Positions 1-8,943 of a stretch of 64,000 nt of DNA are shown one piece after another (positions within the stretch are counted from its first letter, which is position 1; each line of letters begins with the position of its first letter). The stretch lies in assembly GCA_035556715.1 (NCBI GenBank), contig DATMER010000115.1:1-64000 (forward strand). The letters run 5' to 3'. Both the position numbers and the translations under genes were made by a program. A model generated the notes under the pieces. It was not told where the DNA came from. It made no database searches and worked only from the letters and a program-made list of their open reading frames with translations. Source of the stretch: DATMER01 sp035556715 (GTDB lineage Bacteria > Acidobacteriota > Thermoanaerobaculia > Multivoradales > UBA5704).

Positions 1-203
1 CCGCCCGCCCTCTTCCATTTCCCCCGCCCTCGGGCCCCGCAACGTGCCGTGGCATTCCGGACCTTTCCCCCGCCCTCCGGCCCGGGAGCTGCCCGCCCCT
101 GGCTCCGGCGGGGGCGGCGCAAACGCAGGGCGGGGATTCCGGTAAGCGCGCCTTACCCGAACCCCGCCCTGCGCGCCACTCCCCGCCTCCGGGCTGCGCC
201 TTT

Positions 204-222
204 ACATAAGCGGGGCTTATGT
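204..222. repeat. Perfect 8-bp inverted repeat, candidate recombinase site
   Basis: ACATAAGC (204-211) and GCTTATGT (215-222) form a perfect inverted repeat with a 3-base spacer (GGG), flanked by T-rich and A-rich bases. Two inverted arms around a short spacer is the geometry of a tyrosine recombinase core site, and a tyrosine recombinase gene lies 650 bases away. It could instead be an operator or a small hairpin. I did not see a second clear copy in the window. Confidence 0.35.
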
Positions 223-573
223 CAAACCAGGCGCGGGCACCTACCCGGGCCTCCCCCGGACGCATCCCCTGAGTTCAGTGGAAGCACGCTACGGGGCCCT
301 CCCCCCAAGCAGGGTCCGGCAGATTGGCTCCGCTGCGCTGCGCCAAACTGCCGAGTCGATCTGCATCCCGCCCACCCACCCCCACCGCCCGCCCGCGGAC
401 CCACCCGCCCCACGGCGCCGCGTCTTGTCGCGCTGCGCGCGAGCCGCCTGACGGCGTCTCGTGCTCGTCCGCGCCAGCCGCGGCGCCTCCACCCACCCGC
501 CCCCGTCCAAACCCCCTTCCCGTGACTGCTTTTCTACGCAGGTTTAAACCAGGAAACGCACCCGGCTGACATC

Positions 574-604
574 GAGCAAACGCAAGCCCGGCGGGCTTTT
601 GCTC
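574..604. terminator. Hairpin, possible terminator
   Basis: AAGCCC (584-589) pairs with GGGCTT (593-598), extended by GAGCAA (574-579) with TTGCTC (599-604) across a small bulge. Short T and A runs flank the inner stem. It may end transcription entering from either side, but no gene directly adjoins it. Confidence 0.35.
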
Positions 605-851
605 GCCTCAAAAAACGGAACTAGTTTCGTTTTCGCCATGTGTGCCGCCCGCGCGGGGGAGGCGGCGACGGATCAGCGCGGCTAAATCACTTTCAGCCAA
701 GCACTTCCGCGTCGCCGCCCGGGCGGAAAAGTCACTGATCAGAATGTGAGTTTTGGTCAGTCCGGCTTTTCGGTCGGGGCGAGGCTCCGGGCAGGCGACA
801 TCCGTGTCCCGTCCGTGCCAGTCCGTGTCCGTCCGTGTCCGTCCGTCCGCT

Positions 852-1907
852 CTAGGTGGGACGCCCCAGCCCCTGGAGTTCCCCAAGCAGTTGCTCCAGC
901 GCCGGCCGCAACGGAGCCACCTTCTTCCGCCGCCCCCGCTCCAGCGGACTCTTCCGGATCAACACCGACCCCAGCCGATCGACATCCGCATGCAGATACA
1001 GCTCCGTCGTCGCGATCGACCGGTGTCGCAGAAGAAGCTGCACTTGGCGGATGTCCACACCCTCCTGCAGCAGGTGGGTGGCGACGCTGTGACGAAGGAT
1101 GTGCGGCGATAGCCTACGCCCCGACGCCCCGATCCCTACCTCCGCACAACGATCGAGAAAGATGTTGCGCACCGCCCCCCGCGTCAGTGGCCGCCCCCAC
1201 AGAAACCGTCCCGCCGGCCGGACCGCCAGCCATGCCCCGAGCATCCGGGAGACCGGACGGTCCAGCGGCAGTCGGACATCCTGGCCCGAGGCCTTCCCCC
1301 GCCGCACCAGAATGCTGAAGATCTGGCCAGCCTCGTGCCACACCACCCCCTCCGCCTCCAGAGGACCGATCTCCGACGCCCGCAGCCCCGCCATATAGGA
1401 GACCCCCAGCAGCACCCGGTTCCGCATCTCCAGAGGATCCCGCGGCAGCGCCCCCGGCGAGTCCCCCCAGAGCAGACAGCCCACCTCAGCGACGGTCAGC
1501 ACCTTGATCTCCCGCCGGTAGGGCCGCGGTCCCGACAACGAGGCGCCCGGGTTGCTCTCGATGATCCCGTGCGCCAGGCACCACTCTCCGAGAGAGCGGA
1601 TCGCCACGACCACCCCGCGGCGAACACTCTCCCCGCACCCCGCCACGTGCAGACGCCGCAGATGCCTCTCGATCAACCTCTGATCGAGCTGCGCAATCGG
1701 CTGCCCCACATCCTCGAGCAGCCGTTCCACAAGCCGCCGGTATCTCTTGGCGGTAGCTTGCGACCGTCCTCGAACGCTCACCAGAGACGACGTCCAAGCA
1801 TCAAGAACGGCCAGATCATCCATCCACTCTTCCGCGCCGCGAGGTGCTTCGGTGCTATCGGGATTGCGGTCACCCGGAGCCTTGGCAGATTGAGCTGTTG
1901 TGTCCAT
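852..1907 (-). CDS. Tyrosine recombinase (phage-integrase/XerC-D family)
   Basis: Site-specific DNA recombinase of about 351 residues. An N-terminal SAM-like core-binding domain occupies roughly residues 30-130 and the catalytic domain the remainder. The catalytic set is complete: Arg176 (in GLRASE), Lys205, His269 and Arg272 (in HILRH), His295 (LLRH) and Tyr304 (in ELYLH). The start is placed at the ATG at 1907, which has AGGG just upstream; the frame remains open to a TTG at 1943. It reads outward at the left edge of the defence island and is the obvious candidate for the integrase that moved part of it. XerC/D-type chromosome dimer resolution is the alternative, less likely given the setting. 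Confidence 0.9.
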   Translation of the reverse strand: MDTTAQSAKAPGDRNPDSTEAPRGAEEWMDDLAVLDAWTSSLVSVRGRSQATAKRYRRLVERLLEDVGQPIAQLDQRLIERHLRRLHVAGCGESVRRGVVVAIRSLGEWCLAHGIIESNPGASLSGPRPYRREIKVLTVAEVGCLLWGDSPGALPRDPLEMRNRVLLGVSYMAGLRASEIGPLEAEGVVWHEAGQIFSILVRRGKASGQDVRLPLDRPVSRMLGAWLAVRPAGRFLWGRPLTRGAVRNIFLDRCAEVGIGASGRRLSPHILRHSVATHLLQEGVDIRQVQLLLRHRSIATTELYLHADVDRLGSVLIRKSPLERGRRKKVAPLRPALEQLLGELQGLGRPT

Positions 1908-2302
1908 GGAAACACCCTGTCTGGCGAGGCCAAAGTCTGTCAAGTGAACCTGGTCAGGAGTGGTCAGGAGCGGTCAGGAGCCAGCACAACTCGGCGGGAT
2001 CGCTCCCCCGGCACTTGGACCCCAGCCTCCTCGACGGCCGGGCGCTCTCCGCGGCGAGCGCTACCGCCGACACGTCATCTGGCGCCTCAAGGAGCACGTG
2101 GTCGACCTCCCCGTCGGCGACCGCCCGTAGAGACTCACAGAGCGCCTTGAACCTGCCCGGATGGGCCAGGGATGCTCACAGTGCTACCCGGTACCCTCCA
2201 GGATAGTAGGGTTGCGCCCACTCACATCCTCCTGTAGGCTTTTTCCAACATCTAAGATTTCTGATCTATGGTCAGACTATCTGAAACCAAGATCGCCTGC
2301 GG
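1908..2302. other. Intergenic region between integrase and DISARM-like genes
   Basis: Divergent region between the recombinase and the drmE-like gene, expected to carry promoters for both. It contains a short tandem run of GGTCAGGAG units at about 1950-1982, a stretch at about 2030-2130 that reads as a short basic peptide I cannot assign, and an AT-richer part at 2230-2300 with the small inverted repeat TCAGA-CTA-TCTGA near 2272. No complete gene is visible. Confidence 0.4.
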
Positions 2303-4261
2303 GTGCATACCATGAAGATGCTGACCTACGCTGACCGCGAGTCTCTTCTCGAAGAACTCGAGAGGGTCAGCGATGTGGAGGTATCGGAGGACGCCGCGCT
2401 GATGCAGCAAGCCTCGGCGGCAGTCGCGCGGGTGCGCTCCCGTTATGGCTTCGTCGAAATCCTCAATCGCGAGATTGCTGCTCTTTGTGACTTCCTGCGC
2501 CAAGCCTTGGACGATGCGGCACGAAGGCGAGTCCGCGGCGTCCTGGCATTCGTGGCACAGAGGCTCGCCGACGAGAGCACGAGCATCGCTGACCTCGGCG
2601 GCGTCCAGGCCGCCGCATTCCTCGCCGACTTAGTAGCACATGAGATTCGAAAGGTGCTGGAGCGACCGAGCACCTATAAGCCCTACTCCCTGAGCCGTCG
2701 GGATAGACAGCAGGCGGAAGATGTTCTACTCGCCTTCGTCGAGCAGCCACTTCTCTCCGACCATGACCTTCTGCGGGGAGCAGCAGATTTTCAGGAGGCC
2801 CACAGCGGACTGCGGGGGTCTGGTATATTCGGCCGACTCCTGCGGAACATTGAGGTCCTGACCGGCGTTCTCGGCGCACAAGATACGGCCGCCGAGCACC
2901 GGGCATGGTCCCGCGCCGCACTCAGCTATGTCATCGAAAAGGATGACGCAATCGAGGACCGCCTCGGGCTGGTCGGCCTCCTGGATGACGCCTTCGCTGT
3001 CAATACGGTCGTTGACATTCTCAATCCAGACTTCGCACCATGGCTCGACCTGCTCGACGCCACGGCGGAGGCTTGGCCCTTTCTCAACAACCTAGTTTTC
3101 CATGACGACCAAGGTGGGCACACAGCATCGGAGTTCCTGACCGTCAACGCGGCCCTCGCTTGCCCGGCGTTGCGAGGCAACGGAAGCGCGATGCGAACAG
3201 CTCTCATCCTGCCATCGGTTGGACCGACGCCGTTTATGGTCGGGTTGATGGCATCACTTGGCGTGCTCCAGGGCTGGCTGCTGTCCGAAGACTCTCCGAT
3301 CGCCTTCGAGAAGGGCGGGACAGTCTGCGTAGACAACGACGGCTATGCTCACTTTGACGGCTTCGTCGAATGCGCTAGCAAGCGCTGGATCGTTCTTCGC
3401 TACTGGGACCGAGCTGGGCGCTCGAGAGCGCAATGGCTGCCGGTCGAGCACCTTCAGCGGCTGACAGCTGCAGCGCCGCGGGAGCGGCCACAGGGTCCGG
3501 TCCCATGCCGATGGGAAAAGAGCACGGGGCGCCTGAGCCCGATCGAGTATCTCTTCCATCTGGAACACCCCAGACAGGCTAACAGGATCGGCAGGCGCGT
3601 CATCCTGGTGACGCCGGCCGGGCGGGCGCGGCGCCTGGCCACGAGCATCCACCTTTGCGGCCTGCCAATCCGGGATTGCTTCCCAATCGGCCATGTGACC
3701 CTCGTAGACGGACCGACGACGATCTGGTCGCCCCGCTTTTCCTCGTTGACAGAGCCTGTTCTGCTCGTAGTGCCGGACCTCGCTGACGCTGCTGAGATCG
3801 TTGCGGATAATTCTGCTCAGGTAGCCCTGGTCATCCTCGATCTCCGTGGCGTCAATGCTGGCCGCTTTGCAGGCTTGGAAACCATTCTTCGGACGCCGTC
3901 TCCGATCCTGGCAATCAGCGACGAGGTCGAGCAGCGCGCCATCGAAGCTCTTCACGAGCGCGGCTTCGTCTTCTGGGAGTGGTCGAAGGACGAGCTACAG
4001 CAACTGGTCTGGCCAGCCTTACAGCCGGCGCCGAGCCTGTTGGCCCGGTATGACCGAAGAATCCACCGGCTTACCTCGGTCAATCCCACGATCGAGGAGA
4101 TCGAAGAGTCGGGTCTCTCCGAGGTCTTTGAGGCCCTCCAGCGTCTGCAAGACCTCGTCCGGGATCGTGGAGCGATCTTCCCGATGAGCTTTCACAGGCG
4201 CTCGCAGTTGGCTGGTCTGCTTTCAATGATCTCCTGCGACTCGAGAACCGTGGATCATTAG
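2303..4261 (+). CDS. drmE: DrmE-like DISARM protein, N-terminal part (frameshifted)
   Basis: The 652-residue frame begins MHTMKMLTYADRES and looks like DrmE, the class 2 DISARM protein of unknown biochemical activity. The assignment rests on general pattern and on its position directly before drmA and drmB. Around residues 300-390 is a pattern resembling a small beta-barrel insert, and residues 460-580 look like a helicase-like alpha/beta fold with VLLVVPDLA and VALVILDL strands. The last ~30 residues look wrong for the family. From about 4,165-4,180 the neighbouring frame (one base back) continues as good protein with WSDLPDELSQAL and then AFNDLLRLENRG, and joins the next gene without a stop. 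The two frames are most simply one ~1,090-residue protein broken by a single-base loss, a sequencing error or a -1 ribosomal shift. Confidence 0.6.
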   Translation: MHTMKMLTYADRESLLEELERVSDVEVSEDAALMQQASAAVARVRSRYGFVEILNREIAALCDFLRQALDDAARRRVRGVLAFVAQRLADESTSIADLGGVQAAAFLADLVAHEIRKVLERPSTYKPYSLSRRDRQQAEDVLLAFVEQPLLSDHDLLRGAADFQEAHSGLRGSGIFGRLLRNIEVLTGVLGAQDTAAEHRAWSRAALSYVIEKDDAIEDRLGLVGLLDDAFAVNTVVDILNPDFAPWLDLLDATAEAWPFLNNLVFHDDQGGHTASEFLTVNAALACPALRGNGSAMRTALILPSVGPTPFMVGLMASLGVLQGWLLSEDSPIAFEKGGTVCVDNDGYAHFDGFVECASKRWIVLRYWDRAGRSRAQWLPVEHLQRLTAAAPRERPQGPVPCRWEKSTGRLSPIEYLFHLEHPRQANRIGRRVILVTPAGRARRLATSIHLCGLPIRDCFPIGHVTLVDGPTTIWSPRFSSLTEPVLLVVPDLADAAEIVADNSAQVALVILDLRGVNAGRFAGLETILRTPSPILAISDEVEQRAIEALHERGFVFWEWSKDELQQLVWPALQPAPSLLARYDRRIHRLTSVNPTIEEIEESGLSEVFEALQRLQDLVRDRGAIFPMSFHRRSQLAGLLSMISCDSRTVDH

Positions 4262-4302
4262 TAGGCGATCGTCTCAGGCTTCACGAGGAGCGGCTCGCGC
4301 AG

Positions 4303-5601
4303 TTGGAGAGCTGTGGCTCCGGCATCTGGCTAATCGATGAGGAGCGCCAGGCGATTCGAAGCTTGTGCCGAGAATGCCATCACACTCTGGACGTGATAGC
4401 TCAGGGTAGTCCCCGGGCGAGACGCCTCGAAGCGCTGCTGGTCCAGCAGCCCGCCGTGTCTGTGATCGTCAGGCACGATCGAGAGCGGGAAGAGATCCTC
4501 TCCGCCTTTGGGCTGGCTCCCGACAAGGTACTCACGCCGGACGAGGTCCCTGAAGATGGCTTTGACTCCGGCGCGACGATCGTCGGTTGGCTGGGAAGAG
4601 CTCCGATGATTCGGTTACTTCACCCGCCGATTGCGGACCGGCTGACTCTCTTGCTGTATCCGATCGAGCTGCGCTGGTATCGCACCCTGGTGGGGTCGCT
4701 GGAGAGAGGTCGACAGCGGCGCCGTCCACCGATGTCGAGGCAAGCGATCTTCCCGGCGATCTCATGGAAACCGCCGGGGAGACCGGGACCTGCCATCAGT
4801 CAGGCTGAGCCCCCGGCAGTCCAGGATCTCGAGGCGATGGACTGGTGTGAGGTTTTCAGCCGCCGCGTCACCGCTCTCCGCAGCGCCACGACAACAGTCG
4901 ATTCTGGGCCAAAGTGCGATGTGTGCTTGGTGCTCTTCACCGACGAGCGGTTCGCCTTCCTCAGCCCTCATCGCAGGCTCGCGGTCGTCACAGCACTCCT
5001 CGAACGGACGAGCAGCACCGCTGAACCGGAGGTCGAGGAGAGAACTGTCGCCGAGCTGCGACCGGGGGACGTTCTGTTGCTACCCACCAGTGCCGATCGC
5101 GATGTAATCCGCAGCGCGGCGGATCGTCAGTTGGCAGAGGGTGACCGCGACCAGGCAACTCAGTGGCAAAAGGTCCTGAGGCAATACGTCTCAGAACAAG
5201 GGCTGACGGTCGAACAGTTGCGTGACCAACTGGCCGCCACGGGTTGTCGCCGCCACGCTCAGACGATCGGTCAATGGCTGCGCAGCGAAGACCTGATCGC
5301 GCCGCAAAACGCCTACCGTGGGGATCTGGAAGCCATCGCCGCGGTTACCGGCTTTCCGGACTTCAAGGCCAATCTTGAGAGATGCAAAGCTGCGATCGCG
5401 AAGGTTCGGAACGCTCACTTCACGGCCCGCAGGCGCTTGGCGGAGCTGATTCTGAAGCGACTTGGCGCAGAGGAGGCGGCGCTCGGAGGGCTACCCAAGG
5501 TTCGGATCGAAGGCGATCTGGCGTTGGTGCGGGTTGAGCTGGTCGACGAAAAGATCACCCAGATTCCACGGAGCGTCGCGAACCGACTGTTGGAGCCGTA
5601 G
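4303..5601 (+). CDS. drmE: DrmE-like DISARM protein, C-terminal part
   Basis: The 432-residue frame can only start at a TTG (4303), but clear protein sequence extends upstream without a start codon to about 4,165. It is therefore best read as the C-terminal continuation of the preceding frame. Residues ~250-265 carry LRPGDVLLLP followed by DRDVIRSAADRQL. A helical part with a winged-helix-like TIGQWLRSEDLIAP segment (residues ~320-350) follows, then repeated helices up to the end, a layout I associate with DrmE C-termini. The stop codon is followed one base later by the drmA ATG, so translation of drmA is probably coupled to it. If the frameshift is real, drmE is split and DISARM activity may be lost or altered. 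Confidence 0.6.
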   Translation: MESCGSGIWLIDEERQAIRSLCRECHHTLDVIAQGSPRARRLEALLVQQPAVSVIVRHDREREEILSAFGLAPDKVLTPDEVPEDGFDSGATIVGWLGRAPMIRLLHPPIADRLTLLLYPIELRWYRTLVGSLERGRQRRRPPMSRQAIFPAISWKPPGRPGPAISQAEPPAVQDLEAMDWCEVFSRRVTALRSATTTVDSGPKCDVCLVLFTDERFAFLSPHRRLAVVTALLERTSSTAEPEVEERTVAELRPGDVLLLPTSADRDVIRSAADRQLAEGDRDQATQWQKVLRQYVSEQGLTVEQLRDQLAATGCRRHAQTIGQWLRSEDLIAPQNAYRGDLEAIAAVTGFPDFKANLERCKAAIAKVRNAHFTARRRLAELILKRLGAEEAALGGLPKVRIEGDLALVRVELVDEKITQIPRSVANRLLEP

Positions 5602-5602
5602 A

Positions 5603-8600
5603 ATGGAGCCACGAGAAGAGATTCGGGAGTCGCTGATCAGGTTTCTGAAACGGGAGTTGTATGGCCCGGCAGACGACGAGCCGGAAGTACTCACTGACCC
5701 GCCGACCAGTCGCTACATCGCCGGCGTGCTCTTCCCGGCCCAGCAGATCACAGATCCGGATGATGGCCGCGTGGGCGAAGAAGAGGATGCTGAGGAGTCC
5801 ACCTCAGCAAGTGCCCCTGATGCTCCCGAAGCAGACGACGAATGGACAACGGCCGAGGACGCTCTCACCAAGCCGCCGCATGGCGGCGATGAGGTCTCCT
5901 CCGACGAGCCCTCTTCCGACGAGCCGATCCTCCTCGCCAACGCCTATCAGCCATCGGCGGTCGGTCTGACCTGCATGCTGGCCCCCGGAGAGAACGACCT
6001 GATCGTGACTCCGTACGCTGCGGTTTACCGATCGCGAAAGGCGCCGGCGAAACCTAACGGCTACGAGCCGACGGAGTGGGTGCGAGAGCCTCTCGCCCTT
6101 GAGGCGCAGCGCTTGAAGCTCAATGATGCCCGACTGCACAGTCAAACTTTTAGGCTGGCACCCGGTCGGTTGAGCTTGCAGGTGGTGGCCCGCAAGCTGA
6201 GCGATGGAGCCCGGCTGGTGACGGTCTCCCTCTATAATGAAACGCCCGGTCAAAGGGACAGACCTGTCTTCGCCAAGGATTGCTTCTACCAGGTCGGTTT
6301 CGAGGTGACGGGCCTTCCGGACAGCCTGCCGTTCTGCGAGTTGCCACCAGCCCATCGGCCGCTGGATGATCTTGAGGCTGAGTCCCTTGCGCTCCTTTAC
6401 CGCAATCGCCGGACCTTCGCTCGCGGTCACGGCTGCGCCGCCGATTGGGGCGTCGACCACGACGGCCGGACGGACAGAATCGTCACGAGCATCATTCCGG
6501 CTTCGAAAGTGCTGCCCCTCGAGCCGATGCCCGGGAGCGAAGCCTGGTTGAGCATGGAGGTTCTGAGCCGCGAGGCCGACGGGGGAGCAGAGTCGACAAT
6601 TCCGGGGTTGCTCCGAAATCTCACGATCGATTATGAGCAGTGGATCGACCGGCGGCAAGTCGAGGTGCAAAAGTTGGGCGAGAGTTTCCGAGCAACAGCG
6701 CGCCGCCACCTCGATTTATGCCGAAAGGCTCTTGACCGCATGGAGCGCGGGGTTGAGTTACTCGAGCGCCAGCCCCTGGCTCGGCAAGCCTTTATGCTCG
6801 CCAACCGAGCGATGTTGATGCAGCAGTATCATTATCAGCGATCGAGGCGTTTGCTGGATGAGCCCTGGGAGGAGTTACCGGAATCCTATCGGTCGCGCCG
6901 CGATGGTCACCATGTCACCGGCTACTGGCGTTCCTTCCAGCTCGCGTTCATCTTGATGAATTTGACGGCCTTCGCCGAGGAAGGAACTGAGACCCGGGAG
7001 ATCGTCGACCTGATCTGGTTTCCAACCGGCGGCGGCAAGACCGAAGCGTATTTGGGATTGGCCTCCTACGTGATGTTCCTCCGTCGACTGGAGCGACCCT
7101 CGAACGCCGGCTGCGCCGTCCTGATGCGCTATACGCTACGTCTCCTGACGGCACAGCAGTTTCAGCGTGCCAGCGCCTTGCTCTGCGCCTGTGAGTCGTT
7201 GCGAGCCGAGAGTCCCGCTGAGTTGGGGGGCACGCCTTTCAGTATTGGTCTCTGGGTGGGAAGTAAACTGACTCCCAATCGGCGCAGTAACGCCGTTGAG
7301 ATACTGAACAAGCTGGCAAATGGTGATGGCCGCGCTGAGAATCCATTCCAACTCCTCACCTGTCCATGGTGCGGCACGGCCCTCGATGAGGAGGGTCGTC
7401 TCGGTTACCGGCGGGTTTCCTTGCGGCCCGGAGATCGAACGCACACAGTGAAGCTCATTTGCCCCGAGCGGCGCTGCGGATTCGCGACACGCGAGAGACC
7501 TCTACCTGTCCTGGTCATCGACGAGGACATCTACGAGTCACCTCCGACCCTGCTGATCGGAACGGTTGACAAGTTCGCGATGCTGGCCTGGTATCGAGAG
7601 GCGGGAGCCTTGTTCGGCAACAGCGATCCCGACGGCAATGGCCCTCCGGAGCTGATCATCCAGGACGAGCTCCACCTCATATCTGGTCCCCTCGGCTCGA
7701 TCGTTGGGCACTTCGAAGCGACCATCGAGGCGCTGTGCAGCCGTGGAGGCCGGCGGCCGAAGATCGTCGCCTCGACTGCCACCATCCGGCGCGCGGGCGA
7801 GCAATGCCGCGCACTTTATAACCGCGAAGCGTTCCAGTTTCCGCCTCCGGGCCTCGACGCCTCGAATTCCTACTTCGCCAGCGAAGACCACAGCGCAGCC
7901 GGCCGAATCTACGTCGGTGTCTTCCCCGCGGCCGCCTCATCGCCGGTCACGGCTCACGTTCGTGTCACTGCTGCGCTGCTTCAAGGAATTCGCCTTGTCT
8001 CGCTTCCTGAGAGTCTCGATGAGTCAGCAAGGGACCCTTACTGGACCCTGGTCCAGTATTTCGGGAGCCTCCGGGAGTTGGGTCGTGCCTCGAGCCTGAT
8101 GGAGGACGAAGTGCCCGAATACCTGGATGCCATGGGGCGCCGGCTCGGGCTGAAAGGAGCGGAGCGCCGTTGGCTTGGAAGGCCTTTTGAGCTCACCAGT
8201 CGCCGGGGGCCATCTGAAATCCCAGAAATCCTCGAGCACCTGGAGATCTCCTATCCGGCCGCCGATCACGGCCGGCGGCCCTTGGACACGTTGCTTGCCA
8301 CCAACATGATCTCCGTCGGCGTGGATATTGGCCGGCTGGGGCTCATGCTGGTTGTAGGGCAGCCCAAAACCACCTCGGAGTACATCCAGGCGAGCAGCCG
8401 GGTGGGGAGGACGGTGCGCGCTCCCGGTCTCGTGGTGACGCTCTACAACACCGGCAAGCCGCGGGACCGCTCCCACTATGAACATCATCGCTCCTACCAC
8501 GACTCATTTTATCGCCACGTCGAGCCCACCAGCGTCACCCCCTACTCCTTGCCTGTGCTTGAACGGGCTCTACCGGCCCAGTTGGTGATTGCCGGTCGTC

Positions 8601-8941
8601 ATCTCGCACACTTCGAGTCTCCTGAGGAGCTTGATCTAGAGGATCCTGCGCTTTTGCAGTTTCAACACGAGCTTGTTCGCCGGGTCGAGGTAATCGACGA
8701 AGAGCACACTCAGGCGCTCGCCCGCAGGCTCCAGGCTCTACTCAAGGATTGGAATGACACGAGGCCACGGGAATGGGGGCATTTGATTGAGCCGCCGGAA
8801 AGCCAGCCGCTGATGTATCCCGCCGGAAGCGAGCCTCGGGAGGAATGGGATGGCGCCTGGAGTGTTCCCATCTCGATGCGGAACGTAGACACCGAATGCC
8901 AGGCGAGGGTTCTACCCCGGTACCCCGGCGAGGAGGAGTGA
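5603..8941 (+). CDS. drmA: DISARM helicase DrmA
   Basis: Superfamily 2 helicase of 1,112 residues, the helicase subunit that with DrmB forms the DNA-binding core of DISARM anti-phage systems. Visible motifs: Walker A FPTGGGKTEA (about residue 473), a zinc-finger-like pair CPWCG (about 586) and CPERRCGF (about 620), motif II as DELH (about 688), motif III ASTATIRRA (about 723), and motif VI SSRVGRTVRAPG (about 931). An acidic low-complexity stretch lies at residues 50-110. The ATG at 5603 follows the previous stop by one base and has GGAG seven bases upstream; the frame is open further upstream but overlaps the preceding gene. drmB follows two bases after the stop, so the three genes are one operon. 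Confidence 0.85.
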   Translation: MEPREEIRESLIRFLKRELYGPADDEPEVLTDPPTSRYIAGVLFPAQQITDPDDGRVGEEEDAEESTSASAPDAPEADDEWTTAEDALTKPPHGGDEVSSDEPSSDEPILLANAYQPSAVGLTCMLAPGENDLIVTPYAAVYRSRKAPAKPNGYEPTEWVREPLALEAQRLKLNDARLHSQTFRLAPGRLSLQVVARKLSDGARLVTVSLYNETPGQRDRPVFAKDCFYQVGFEVTGLPDSLPFCELPPAHRPLDDLEAESLALLYRNRRTFARGHGCAADWGVDHDGRTDRIVTSIIPASKVLPLEPMPGSEAWLSMEVLSREADGGAESTIPGLLRNLTIDYEQWIDRRQVEVQKLGESFRATARRHLDLCRKALDRMERGVELLERQPLARQAFMLANRAMLMQQYHYQRSRRLLDEPWEELPESYRSRRDGHHVTGYWRSFQLAFILMNLTAFAEEGTETREIVDLIWFPTGGGKTEAYLGLASYVMFLRRLERPSNAGCAVLMRYTLRLLTAQQFQRASALLCACESLRAESPAELGGTPFSIGLWVGSKLTPNRRSNAVEILNKLANGDGRAENPFQLLTCPWCGTALDEEGRLGYRRVSLRPGDRTHTVKLICPERRCGFATRERPLPVLVIDEDIYESPPTLLIGTVDKFAMLAWYREAGALFGNSDPDGNGPPELIIQDELHLISGPLGSIVGHFEATIEALCSRGGRRPKIVASTATIRRAGEQCRALYNREAFQFPPPGLDASNSYFASEDHSAAGRIYVGVFPAAASSPVTAHVRVTAALLQGIRLVSLPESLDESARDPYWTLVQYFGSLRELGRASSLMEDEVPEYLDAMGRRLGLKGAERRWLGRPFELTSRRGPSEIPEILEHLEISYPAADHGRRPLDTLLATNMISVGVDIGRLGLMLVVGQPKTTSEYIQASSRVGRTVRAPGLVVTLYNTGKPRDRSHYEHHRSYHDSFYRHVEPTSVTPYSLPVLERALPAQLVIAGRHLAHFESPEELDLEDPALLQFQHELVRRVEVIDEEHTQALARRLQALLKDWNDTRPREWGHLIEPPESQPLMYPAGSEPREEWDGAWSVPISMRNVDTECQARVLPRYPGEEE

Positions 8942-8943
8942 GC

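Larger units (their letters stand above)
1..851. other. Gene-poor left edge with palindromes and short repeats
   Basis: No convincing gene is visible: the open frames here are low-complexity Pro/Arg/Ala-rich translations on both strands of very GC-rich DNA. The stretch holds a perfect palindrome at 204-222, a hairpin at 574-604, two near-identical copies of a 21-base C-rich string at about 18 and 64, and a short tandem repeat of GTCCGTGTCC-type units at about 800-850, just beyond the 3' end of the recombinase gene. It may be the outer flank of the island. Confidence 0.5.

Noticed and set aside
1..850. Genes in the first 850 bases
   Set aside because: All frames there are short, compositionally extreme and without domain patterns.
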